Assembly: GCF_000686045.1 (NCBI RefSeq)
Contig: NZ_JMLV01000001.1
Location: 1 to 64,000 of the forward strand
DNA length: 64,000 nt
From: Fodinicurvata fenggangensis DSM 21160
GTDB lineage: Bacteria; Pseudomonadota; Alphaproteobacteria; Kiloniellales; DSM-21159
Direction: 5' to 3'
Shown here: positions 1 through 7,777 of the stretch, piece after piece
Layout: each line of letters begins with the position of its first letter
Numbering within the stretch: position 1 is the stretch's first letter
Notes under the pieces: generated by a model
What the model saw: the letters and a program-made list of their open reading frames with translations, nothing else
What the model was told of the DNA's origin: nothing
Databases searched by the model: none
Program-made: the position numbers and the translations under genes

Positions 1-781
1 CCGCCTGCAGGGCGCAGATCGGATCGATCTCGGTCACCATCACGCGTGCCCCGGCATGGCGCAGGGACTCGGCCGAGCCCTTGCCCACGTCGCCGAAGCC
101 GGCCACGACGGCGGTCTTGCCCGCCATCATCACGTCGGTGGCGCGGCGGATGCCGTCCACCAGGCTCTCGCGGCAGCCGTACTTGTTGTCGAACTTCGAC
201 TTGGTCACCGAGTCGTTCACGTTGATCGCCGGTGCCAGCAGCGTGCCCGCCTTGGCCATCTCATAGAGACGCAGCACACCCGTGGTGGTCTCCTCCGAAA
301 TGCCCTTCACGTCCTTCATGATCTCGGCGTACTCGGGCTGGTGCAGCATCGCCGTCAGGTCGCCGCCGTCGTCCAGAACCATGTTCGGGCGCCAGCCGTT
401 GGGGCCCTCGATGGTCTGCTTGATGCACCACTCGTATTCCTCCTCGCTCATGCCCTTCCAGGCAAAGACAGGAACACCCGAGGCCGCGATCGCCGCCGCC
501 GCCTGGTCCTGGGTCGAGAAGATGTTGCACGACGACCAGCGCACCTCGGCGCCCAGCGCCGTCAGCGTCTCGATCAGCACACCCGTCTGGATCGTCATGT
601 GCAGGCAGCCGGCAATGCGCGCACCCTTCAGTGGCTGCGAGGACGCAAACTCCTCGCGCGTCGCCATCAGACCCGGCATCTCCGTCTCGGCAATCTCAAG
701 CTCAAGACGGCCCCAGTCCGCCAAACTGATGTCCTTCACCTTGTAGTCGTCGAAGTTCGCTTCTTTCTTTACGGTACTCAT
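1..781 (-). CDS. ahcY: adenosylhomocysteinase (SAH hydrolase), 3' end outside window
   Basis: The enzyme splits S-adenosylhomocysteine into homocysteine and adenosine, relieving product inhibition of methyltransferases. My translation from the ATG at 781 starts [20 protein letters not shown] and contains the family substrate-site stretches ([48 protein letters not shown]) followed by the NAD-binding segment [20 protein letters not shown]. About 260 residues are present; the C-terminal part lies beyond base 1. It follows metK by about 100 bp and is the last visible gene of the betaine/methyl-cycle operon, which fits removal of the SAH formed during three successive methylations of glycine. Confidence 0.97.
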   Translation of the reverse strand, partial: MSTVKKEANFDDYKVKDISLADWGRLELEIAETEMPGLMATREEFASSQPLKGARIAGCLHMTIQTGVLIETLTALGAEVRWSSCNIFSTQDQAAAAIAASGVPVFAWKGMSEEEYEWCIKQTIEGPNGWRPNMVLDDGGDLTAMLHQPEYAEIMKDVKGISEETTTGVLRLYEMAKAGTLLAPAINVNDSVTKSKFDNKYGCRESLVDGIRRATDVMMAGKTAVVAGFGDVGKGSAESLRHAGARVMVTEIDPICALQA

Positions 782-827
782 ATTAATCTCTTGATCCTTT
801 GTTTGATCTGTTCACCTGGTTGCACCA

Positions 828-858
828 AAGCGGCGACCGGATTGTCCGGCCGCCGCTT
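828..858 (-). other. strong intergenic hairpin between metK and ahcY
   Basis: A 14-bp stem (828-841 pairing with 845-858, one G-U pair) closes a 3-base loop. It lies between the metK stop and the ahcY start in the transcribed strand. No T-run follows, so it is not a classical intrinsic terminator. It may stabilise or process the metK-ahcY transcript. It does not resemble the SAH riboswitch. Confidence 0.6.
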
Positions 859-880
859 CAGGCTCGCGTGCCTTTCGGGC

Positions 881-2059
881 TTACTCTGCGGCCATCAGGC
901 CCGCGTCGTTGGCCAAGGCTTCGGCCTTGTCGGTGCGCTCCCAGGTGAAGTCCGGGTCGTTGCGGCCAAAGTGGCCGTTGGAGGCAGTCTTGCGGAAGAT
1001 CGGACGACGCAGGTCCAGGTCTTCGACAATGGCCTTCGGACGCAGGTCGAAGTGCTCGCGGATGAGCTTTTCGATCTGTGTCTCGTCGATGCGACCGGTG
1101 CCGAAGGTGTTCACGTGAATGGACATCGGCTCGGCCACGCCAATGGCGTAGGCAATCTGCACCTCGCACTTGTCGGCCAGGCCAGCTGCGACGACGTTCT
1201 TGGCGACGTAGCGGGTGGCATAGGCAGCCGAACGGTCAACCTTGGTGGAGTCCTTGCCGGAGAAGGCACCGCCGCCGTGACGGCCCATGCCGCCATAGGT
1301 GTCGACGATGATCTTGCGGCCGGTCAGGCCACAGTCGCCAACCGGGCCACCGATCACGAAACGACCGGTCGGGTTGACCAGGTAGCGGGTCTTGTCGCTG
1401 ATCATGTGCTTCGGCAGGGCCGGCTTGATGATCTCCTCGACCACGGCTTCCTCGAGGTCCTTGTGCTCGACGTCGGGATCGTGCTGCGTGGACAGGACGA
1501 CCGTATCGATGTGCGTCGGCTTGTCGTTCTCGTAGGCAACGGAAACCTGGGACTTCACGTCCGGGCGCAGCCAGCTGATCTTGCCTTCCTTGCGCACGAT
1601 GCTCTGACGTTCGGTCAGCTTGTGCGACAGCAGGATGGGCAGCGGCATCAGTTCGTCGCTCTCACGACAGGCATAACCGAACATCATGCCCTGGTCGCCA
1701 GCACCCTGGCTGCGATCCAGGCCGGTGCCCTCGTCGACACCCTGGGCAATGTCCGGGCTCTGCTTGTCGATGGACAGCAGGACGCCGCAGGTGTTGCCAT
1801 CATAGCCCAGCTCGCTGCGGTCGTAACCGATGTCGAGAATGGTGTCGCGCGCAATCTGGGTGTAGTCGACGGTCGCATTCGCGGTGATTTCACCGGAGAG
1901 AATGCAGAGACCGGTGTTCACCATCGTTTCGCAGGCGACGCGAGCGGCCGGGTCCTGCTTCAGGATTTCGTCAAGAACGGCGTCGGAGATGTTGTCGGCC
2001 AACTTGTCCGGATGGCCGGCTCCGACGGATTCAGAAGAAAAGATATATTCCTTGGGCAT
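881..2059 (-). CDS. metK: S-adenosylmethionine synthase
   Basis: Makes SAM from methionine and ATP. The 392-residue product has the usual family length and shows the N-terminal GHPDK signature near residue 15, the ATP-binding stretch [12 protein letters not shown], and the [19 protein letters not shown] segment of the active site. It sits between the betaine methyltransferases and ahcY, so SAM supply and SAH removal are coded together with a major consumer of SAM. An AAGGGG ribosome site precedes the ATG. A terminator and a 16-bp palindrome lie upstream, suggesting partly independent control from the methyltransferase genes. Confidence 0.98.
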   Translation of the reverse strand: MPKEYIFSSESVGAGHPDKLADNISDAVLDEILKQDPAARVACETMVNTGLCILSGEITANATVDYTQIARDTILDIGYDRSELGYDGNTCGVLLSIDKQSPDIAQGVDEGTGLDRSQGAGDQGMMFGYACRESDELMPLPILLSHKLTERQSIVRKEGKISWLRPDVKSQVSVAYENDKPTHIDTVVLSTQHDPDVEHKDLEEAVVEEIIKPALPKHMISDKTRYLVNPTGRFVIGGPVGDCGLTGRKIIVDTYGGMGRHGGGAFSGKDSTKVDRSAAYATRYVAKNVVAAGLADKCEVQIAYAIGVAEPMSIHVNTFGTGRIDETQIEKLIREHFDLRPKAIVEDLDLRRPIFRKTASNGHFGRNDPDFTWERTDKAEALANDAGLMAAE

Positions 2060-2090
2060 CAGGGATCCCCTTTCTGTAGTTACACTGTTT

Positions 2091-2106
2091 GTTTATCGCG
2101 ATAAAC
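2091..2106. promoter_or_regulatory. perfect 16-bp palindrome upstream of metK
   Basis: The sequence GTTTATCGCGATAAAC is an exact palindrome located 32 bp before the metK ATG and just after the upstream terminator. Position and symmetry suggest an operator for a dimeric regulator of the metK-ahcY unit. An ArsR-type methionine-cycle regulator is one possibility, but no regulator gene is in the window. Confidence 0.5.
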
Positions 2107-2114
2107 CGCGATGC

Positions 2115-2154
2115 AAAAAAACGTCCAGGCCGCACAATTCCTGGCGGCCCGGAC
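2115..2154 (-). terminator. Rho-independent terminator after the SDMT gene
   Basis: On the minus strand an 11-bp stem (2144-2154 with 2123-2133, one G-U pair) with a 10-base loop is followed by seven T residues (2115-2121). It lies between the dimethylglycine methyltransferase stop and metK, so it should end or attenuate the methyltransferase transcript. Confidence 0.85.
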
Positions 2155-2175
2155 GAATTGTCGGGGCAATCAACC

Positions 2176-3006
2176 TCAGTGAGGTTTGGTCGCCAGGAAA
2201 AATTCCCAACCGATCTTGTTCGCGTTGCCGGAATCGACCCAGAATTTCAGGGCGTCGGATGTCTTGTCGACGACCTGCTTGCCGATACGGCGCTCGAATT
2301 CCTTGCGGCGATTCTCAAGCTGGGTGCGGACCCAATCATAGGTCGGGGCCACATTCTCGGACCAGTCGGCGTGATGGGCCAGGGAGAATCCGGCCTTCTT
2401 CAACGCGTTCATGTAGTCCTCTGTATCCCACATGTCGGGCGATTTGACACGGTCATAAATCTTCTCGCGGTCCTCCTGGGGAGTGCCGCTGCGTACAAGA
2501 AGATCCGTGAAGACGAGCGTGCCGCCGGGCTTGAGCACCCGATAGGCCTCCTCGATCACGCGGCCCTTGTCGACGGCGTGAAGGAAAGCCTCCTGGGACC
2601 AATAGCTTTCGAAGCTGTTGTCTTCGTACTGCAGGTCGTGGAAGTCGGCCCATTCAAAGGTCACGAGATCGTCGAGACCTTCCTTGGCCGTCATTTCACG
2701 GCCATGAGCGAGCTCTCGGTCGGAAATGTTCGTGGCCAGGACCTCGCAGCTGAAGCGGCGTGCCAGAAAGCGGGCAAGCGCACCATAGCCACAGCCCACA
2801 TCCAACACGCGATCGTTCGGGCCGAGTGTGACGCGCTCCGCCATCTGCTCGTTCGAGCGGACCATGGCATCGGTCAGGCTTTCATCAGGGCTGTTGAAAA
2901 AGCCGATGTGAATGTTTTCGCCCCAGATGTCGCGGTAGATCTCGTCCGCGGCGCCATCGTAATAGGCTTTTGTCTCGCGAACGATCTTACCAATATCGGT
3001 ATCCAT
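2176..3006 (-). CDS. sarcosine/dimethylglycine N-methyltransferase (SDMT)
   Basis: Carries out the last SAM-dependent methylation steps to glycine betaine, mainly dimethylglycine to betaine. The 276-residue length matches the known halophile enzymes. The class I SAM fold is visible: motif I VLDVGCGYGALARFLARRF near residue 67, then LKPGGTLVFTDLL. The N-terminus with YYDGAADEIYRDIWGENIHIG is typical of this family. The start has GGAGGT four bases upstream. It follows the glycine methyltransferase by 46 bp and is followed by a terminator. The end product is a compatible solute, so the gene points to life in salt. Confidence 0.92.
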   Translation of the reverse strand: MDTDIGKIVRETKAYYDGAADEIYRDIWGENIHIGFFNSPDESLTDAMVRSNEQMAERVTLGPNDRVLDVGCGYGALARFLARRFSCEVLATNISDRELAHGREMTAKEGLDDLVTFEWADFHDLQYEDNSFESYWSQEAFLHAVDKGRVIEEAYRVLKPGGTLVFTDLLVRSGTPQEDREKIYDRVKSPDMWDTEDYMNALKKAGFSLAHHADWSENVAPTYDWVRTQLENRRKEFERRIGKQVVDKTSDALKFWVDSGNANKIGWEFFLATKPH

Positions 3007-3052
3007 AAATACCTCCGTTTTCAGGCTTCAGAGACGCGGTTCGAAACGCGTC

Positions 3053-3808
3053 TTATTTGGCCTTGATGGCAATCTGCTGGATGAAGTCGACTTCGTTGGT
3101 CTTGTAGGGCTTCTTGAAGTCGCCATAGCTTTCGACATCCTTGAACCCGGCTTCCTTCATGGTCTTCACCACGTAGTCGTGGCGCAGCGGGAACATGTTC
3201 AGGTGATACTTGCTCTTGTCCGGGTAGGTGTATTCGAAGCGAACCACCTGCGGAGAGATCTCCACCGGACGGGCGTCGACGTTGTCGCCGGTGTAATAGT
3301 GCTGATGCTTGCTGGAGAAGCCTTCATCCAGGATGCGGTCGTAATTGCGGTGATCCAGCACCAGGATTCCGCCCGGACGCAGTGCCTTGTGCATGGCGGT
3401 CAGGGCTTCCAGGCGCGCTTCATGCTCGAACATGTGCGTGAAGGCGTTGCCCAGGCAGAGCAGGGCATCGAAGGATTCCTCACCGTAGTGCTCGGCGAGA
3501 TCACGCCAGTCGACCACGGCAATGTCTTCGAGATCCGCATTGTGCTGCTTTGCGTTGCGCTTGGTCTGCTCGATCATGTTGGCTGAGCCGTCGGTGGCAA
3601 CAACGTCCAGATCGGTGTTCAGCGCCAGGATCACGGCGTGATAGCCGGTGCCCGTCGCAATGTCGGCCACGCGTTGGCAATTATGCTTTTCGAGAAGCTG
3701 TTCGAAAAAACCGGCTTCCCCTTCCTGGCGGCCTTCCCAGCCGATCAGGTCGTCCCAACGCTGTGCGAATTCCTCTGTATATTCGTGCTTGTAGTGTTCG
3801 TTATGCAT
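3053..3808 (-). CDS. glycine/sarcosine N-methyltransferase (GSMT)
   Basis: Methylates glycine to sarcosine and then dimethylglycine using SAM, starting de novo betaine synthesis. The ATG at 3808 (MHNEHYKHEY) is preferred over a longer frame because GAGGGAG sits just upstream; this gives 251 residues. Family marks are WDDLIGWEGRQ near residue 20, motif I VADIATGTGYHAVILAL, and LRPGGILVLDHRNYD. It is the first gene of the operon and pairs with the SDMT behind it; the two-enzyme route is known from Ectothiorhodospira, Actinopolyspora and cyanobacteria. Confidence 0.93.
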   Translation of the reverse strand: MHNEHYKHEYTEEFAQRWDDLIGWEGRQEGEAGFFEQLLEKHNCQRVADIATGTGYHAVILALNTDLDVVATDGSANMIEQTKRNAKQHNADLEDIAVVDWRDLAEHYGEESFDALLCLGNAFTHMFEHEARLEALTAMHKALRPGGILVLDHRNYDRILDEGFSSKHQHYYTGDNVDARPVEISPQVVRFEYTYPDKSKYHLNMFPLRHDYVVKTMKEAGFKDVESYGDFKKPYKTNEVDFIQQIAIKAK

Positions 3809-4190
3809 GATTGCTCCCTCGGTCTTGTGCGTCCCGATACTGGGCGCACTTCTCAAAGCTCACCTTCGTGAGCATTACGATGAATTTTTGCGCAGAACCG
3901 GAATCGTCGCCGATAAAACCATTTAAATCAGCGGCCGATTTCTACTTTAGCAAGTAAAAACCTGTTCAACGAATTCCTGAACGAGTCCTCTAAACTCTGA
4001 AAAGCGAGCATTTTGATAAAACATTGTTTACCTAAGTCGCTTTGAGGATATGTGCGTCGTACCTAAGACATAGATGATTTTCGGTGATACTTGCAACCCC
4101 CTAGCCGAAGTTTTTTTGCTCAAAGCGTCATCCGTGTCGCAAACAGACATGTATTCCCTGCTGCACAAGCGTCTGTCATTTCTGATGAAT
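3809..4190 (-). promoter_or_regulatory. AT-rich promoter region of the betaine operon
   Basis: About 380 bp without a gene, clearly more AT-rich than its surroundings. It holds a hairpin in the likely 5' leader of the GSMT gene (GCTCAC at 3858-3863 pairing with GTGAGC at 3868-3873, loop CTTC) and a dyad TACTT-TAGC-AAGTA at 3943-3956 that could be an operator. I could not choose a promoter hexamer pair with confidence. Osmotic control is likely from the gene content, not shown. Confidence 0.45.
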
Positions 4191-4193
4191 GTC

Positions 4194-4226
4194 TTGACCT
4201 TCCAGTTGGTGGAAGGGGCATATGCA
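4194..4226 (+). promoter_or_regulatory. CueR-type (MerR family) copper promoter/operator
   Basis: A -35 box TTGACC (4194-4199) overlaps the dyad CCTTCC-N7-GGAAGG (4198-4203 and 4211-4216), and a -10-like CATATG starts at 4219, giving the long 19-20 bp spacer typical of MerR-family promoters. The layout closely matches CueR-controlled copA promoters. It lies about 100 bp before the copper ATPase start. The regulator gene itself is not in this window. Confidence 0.8.
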
Positions 4227-4329
4227 GCATAGCAGCTAATTCAACGACGTCGCTCGCCAGGGCATTTTGTTTTCAGAGCGACATTCTTCATCAAGGAGCG
4301 ACGTCGTCAGCAAAAGAGAGCATGAAGCC

Positions 4330-6720
4330 ATGACCTCCCCTCACAGTCACAGAAACGACAGGGAATCGATGGGAACCGTACATTCAGATGACAATTGCTG
4401 TCGCAAAAGCGACAATACGATTTCTGGGAGCGACGTGACCGATCCGGTTTGCGGCATGTCCGTGAATCCTGAAACGGCAAAGCACAGCGCCAGCCACCAG
4501 GGGACAGCCTACTTCTTTTGCTCTGCCCGCTGCCGGGAGAAATTCCAGGCCGCACCGGAAGACTATCTTGATCCCGACAAACGCCGGAAACGCGAGGAGG
4601 CCGTGCCGGCCGGCACGATCTATACCTGCCCCATGCATCCCGAGATCCGGCAGGAGGGGCCAGGGAACTGTCCCATCTGCGGCATGGCGCTCGAACCCGA
4701 GACGGTCAGCCTGGATGATGCGCCGAACCCCGAACTGATCGACATGACAAGGCGTTTCTGGGTGGCACTGGTGCTCAGCCTGCCACTGGTCGTGCTGGAG
4801 ATGGGGGCGCATCTCTTAGGACTCGAACTCCTGCCGCCGCAGATGTCGGTTTGGGTGCAAGCTGTTCTGGCGACGCCAGTGGTGCTCTGGGCGGGATGGC
4901 CCTTTTTCCTGCGTGGTTGGCAGTCTGTACAATCCCGCAGCCTGAACATGTTCACCCTGATTGCCATGGGGACCGGTGTGGCCTGGACCTACTCCATGAT
5001 TGCCGCTGCCTGGCCGGGGGTCTTCCCTGAGACTTTCCGCAATGAGCATGGCCTGGTCGCCGTCTACTTCGAGGCCGCAGCCGTGATCGTGACCCTGGTT
5101 CTGCTGGGCCAGGTGTTGGAGTTGAGGGCGCGTGAACGCACCTCGGGCGCGCTCAAGGCCCTGCTGGGCCTGGCGCCGAAAACCGCCCGGCGCATCCGGG
5201 ACGGGGAGGAGGAAGAAGTGGACCTGGAGGACATTCAGGTCGGCGATCACTTGCGCGTTCGACCAGGTGAAAAGGTGCCGGTTGACGGGCGCATTCTCGA
5301 AGGCAGTGCGACTCTCGACGAATCCATGGTGACCGGCGAGTCGCAGCCAGTCCGCAAGGAGCCTGACGACGCGCTGGTGGGAGGAACGCTCAATCGCAGC
5401 GGAGCCCTGGTGATGGAGGCGGAGAAAGTTGGGCGGGATACCCTGCTTTCGCGCATTGTCCAGATGGTGGCCGATGCACAGCGCAGCCAAGCGCCAATTC
5501 AGCGCCTCGCGGACAAGGTTTCAGCCTGGTTCGTTCCCGCAGTGATCGCGGTGGCCGTGATCGCTTTTGTCGTGTGGCTGTTGGTCGGGCCCTCGCCGGC
5601 ACTGTCCTATGGCCTGATCGCAGCCGTCAGCGTCTTGATTATCGCCTGTCCCTGTGCGCTGGGGCTGGCCACGCCGATGTCCATCATGGTGGGTGTCGGG
5701 CATGGCGCGGGCGCTGGAGTGTTGATCCGAAATGCGGAAGCCCTCGAACGTTTCGAGAAGGTGGATACGCTGGTCGTGGACAAGACAGGCACCCTGACTG
5801 AGGGACGTCCGCGGGTGACGCAGGTCGAAGCCCTGGCCGATGTCTCGGAGGAGGATATCCTGGCCCTGGCCGCGGGCCTGGAGCGAGCCAGCGAACATCC
5901 ATTGGCCCTTGCAATCATGCAGGCCGCCGAGGAGCGGGGACTTGCCACCGAGGCTCCGAAGACGGTGGATGCCCCTTCGGGACGGGGGATTGTCGGGAAG
6001 GTTGGCGAACGTCGCATCGCGCTTGGCAATCGCTATCTGATGGAGGATGAAGCCGTTTCGCTGGAGACGGCTGAATCGCGGGCCGACGAGCTGCGTGCGG
6101 AGGGAGCCACGGTCGTCTATCTGGCAGGTGACGGCGTGCTCCTTGGCTTGCTGGCCATTGCCGATCCGATCAAGGAGACCACGGAACAGGCAATCCGAAC
6201 GCTACGCTCTGCCGGCCTACGCATTGTCATGCTGACCGGGGACAACGAGCGGACTGCCCGGGCCGTGGCACAGCAACTGAACATCGACGAAGTCGAGGCG
6301 GAGGTCCTGCCGGAGCAGAAGAGCGAAGTCGTCGCGCGTTTGCGCAGCGAGGGCCGTGTCGTGGCGATGGCGGGTGACGGCGTCAACGATGCCCCGGCCT
6401 TGGCCATGGCGGACGTAGGCATTGCCATGGGCAGCGGTACCGATGTGGCCATGGAAAGCGCCGGCGTCACGCTGGTCAAAGGCGACCTGAACGGAATCGT
6501 GCGTGCCCGCCAGCTGTCGCTGGCGACCATGCGCAACATCCGCCAGAACCTGTTTTTCGCCTTCGTCTACAATTCGCTGGGCGTGCCGTTGGCGGCAGGT
6601 ATCCTCTATCCCTTTATCGGCCTGCTACTCAGCCCGATCTTCGCCGCTGCCGCCATGGCGCTGTCCTCGGCTTCGGTGATTGCCAATGCCCTGCGGCTCA
6701 GGCGGCTGCGCTTCAAGTGA
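4330..6720 (+). CDS. copper-translocating P1B-type ATPase with YHS and heavy-metal-binding domains
   Basis: Exports Cu(I) across the inner membrane using ATP. From the chosen ATG (4330) the protein has 796 residues: a His/Cys-containing N-terminus, a YHS domain with DPVCGM near residue 38, a heavy-metal-binding domain YTCPMHPEI...[10 protein letters not shown] near residue 97, membrane helices, the TGES actuator loop, the CPC ion site ([11 protein letters not shown] near residue 440), the phosphorylated DKTGT near residue 484, HP (SEHPLA) and [10 protein letters not shown]. It has no CXXC HMA domain; the YHS/HMBD arrangement is typical of SilP/CopA2-like pumps. A TTG at 4267 or an ATG at 4369 are other possible starts. 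The CueR-like operator upstream supports copper as substrate. Confidence 0.93.
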   Translation: MTSPHSHRNDRESMGTVHSDDNCCRKSDNTISGSDVTDPVCGMSVNPETAKHSASHQGTAYFFCSARCREKFQAAPEDYLDPDKRRKREEAVPAGTIYTCPMHPEIRQEGPGNCPICGMALEPETVSLDDAPNPELIDMTRRFWVALVLSLPLVVLEMGAHLLGLELLPPQMSVWVQAVLATPVVLWAGWPFFLRGWQSVQSRSLNMFTLIAMGTGVAWTYSMIAAAWPGVFPETFRNEHGLVAVYFEAAAVIVTLVLLGQVLELRARERTSGALKALLGLAPKTARRIRDGEEEEVDLEDIQVGDHLRVRPGEKVPVDGRILEGSATLDESMVTGESQPVRKEPDDALVGGTLNRSGALVMEAEKVGRDTLLSRIVQMVADAQRSQAPIQRLADKVSAWFVPAVIAVAVIAFVVWLLVGPSPALSYGLIAAVSVLIIACPCALGLATPMSIMVGVGHGAGAGVLIRNAEALERFEKVDTLVVDKTGTLTEGRPRVTQVEALADVSEEDILALAAGLERASEHPLALAIMQAAEERGLATEAPKTVDAPSGRGIVGKVGERRIALGNRYLMEDEAVSLETAESRADELRAEGATVVYLAGDGVLLGLLAIADPIKETTEQAIRTLRSAGLRIVMLTGDNERTARAVAQQLNIDEVEAEVLPEQKSEVVARLRSEGRVVAMAGDGVNDAPALAMADVGIAMGSGTDVAMESAGVTLVKGDLNGIVRARQLSLATMRNIRQNLFFAFVYNSLGVPLAAGILYPFIGLLLSPIFAAAAMALSSASVIANALRLRRLRFK

Positions 6721-6726
6721 GCCCTG

Positions 6727-6767
6727 TCGAGTGATCCCGTCCGGAGGTTTCCAACGGGATCACTCGA
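6727..6767. terminator. bidirectional hairpin shared by the copper ATPase and nrdB
   Basis: A perfect 14-bp stem (6727-6740 with 6754-6767) and 13-base loop lies at the meeting point of two convergent genes and includes the nrdB stop codon. No long T-run follows on either strand, so termination efficiency is uncertain. Confidence 0.65.
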
Positions 6768-7719
6768 AGGCTTCTTCCCAGCTGCCGCGCGTGGCGGCCT
6801 TGGAATACTCGGTGGCCCGGTTCTCGAAGAAGTTGGTGTGCTCCATGCCGTTCAGCATGGCATCCAGCCAGGGCAGGGGGTTCTGCTCGATTCGGTAGAT
6901 GGGCTGCAGGCCCAGCTGGGACAGTCGACGGTCGGCGATGTAGCGGATGTAGCGCTTCACTTCGTCGGCTGTCAGCCCCTCGATGTCATCCAGTTCGAAG
7001 GCCAGGTCGATGAAGGCATCCTCGTGGGTGACGATGGTTTCGCAGGCGCGGTAGAGTTCGCGTTCCAGACCGCCTTCCCAGACTTCCGGGTTCTCCTCGA
7101 CGAAGGTGCGGAACAGCTGGATGATGGAGGCCGTGTGCAGGGATTCGTCGCGCACGGACCAGGAGACGATCTGCCCCATTCCCTTCATCTTGTTGAAGCG
7201 CGGGAAGTTCAGCAGGATCGCAAAGCTGGCAAAGAGCTGAAGGCCTTCTGTGAAGCCGCCAAATACGGCCAGGGTCAGCGCGATGTCGCGATTTGTCTCT
7301 ACACCGAAGTGCTGCATGTAGTCGTACTTGTCGCGCATTTCCTTGTAATGAAGGAAGGCGCTGTACTCCGTCTCCGGCATGCCGATGGTGTCCAGAAGGT
7401 GGCTGTAGGCGGCGATGTGGATGGTCTCCATGTTCGAGAAGGCCGCCAGCATCATCTGCACTTCCGTCGGCTGGAAGACGCGCGAATAGTGCTTCATGTA
7501 ACAGTTGTTCACTTCCACATCCGACTGTGTGAAGAAGCGGAAGATCTGGGTCAGCAGGTTGCGCTCGGCCTGGGTCAGGTTGCGCTGCCAGTCCTTTACG
7601 TCATCGGCCAGCGGCACCTCTTCTGGCAGCCAGTGAATGCGCTGTTGCGTCAACCAGGCGTCATAGGCCCAGGGGTAGCGGAAGGGCTTGTAGATCGGAT
7701 CGGATTTCAGAAGCGACAT
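6760..7719 (-). CDS. nrdB: class I ribonucleotide reductase small (radical) subunit
   Basis: Houses the di-iron/tyrosyl radical cofactor for deoxyribonucleotide synthesis. The ATG at 7719 (MSLLKSDPIYKPFRYPWAYD) gives 319 residues; longer frames lack family similarity. Metal ligands are visible as ETIH near residue 93 with the radical tyrosine four residues later (ETIHIAAY), and the second EXXH in VRDESLHT. The C-terminal tail (SWEEAFE) should dock into the large subunit. No ATP-cone precedes the core. It lies 58 bp behind nrdA in one operon. Confidence 0.96.
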   Translation of the reverse strand: MSLLKSDPIYKPFRYPWAYDAWLTQQRIHWLPEEVPLADDVKDWQRNLTQAERNLLTQIFRFFTQSDVEVNNCYMKHYSRVFQPTEVQMMLAAFSNMETIHIAAYSHLLDTIGMPETEYSAFLHYKEMRDKYDYMQHFGVETNRDIALTLAVFGGFTEGLQLFASFAILLNFPRFNKMKGMGQIVSWSVRDESLHTASIIQLFRTFVEENPEVWEGGLERELYRACETIVTHEDAFIDLAFELDDIEGLTADEVKRYIRYIADRRLSQLGLQPIYRIEQNPLPWLDAMLNGMEHTNFFENRATEYSKAATRGSWEEAFE

Positions 7720-7777
7720 GGAATGACTTTCCCGTTCTGGCTTTACAGCTGGCCGTATGGTGAGAGGGCGCGTCCTG

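Noticed and set aside
782-880. SAH riboswitch before ahcY
   Set aside because: The gap holds one long simple hairpin and not the multi-helix SAH riboswitch layout.
56-2104. A 682-codon open frame on the plus strand opposite ahcY and metK
   Set aside because: It is antisense to two well-identified genes, and its Leu/Val/His/Arg/Gly-rich translation shows no domain. GC-rich codon bias creates such frames. The same holds for the long frame 37536-39374 opposite transketolase.
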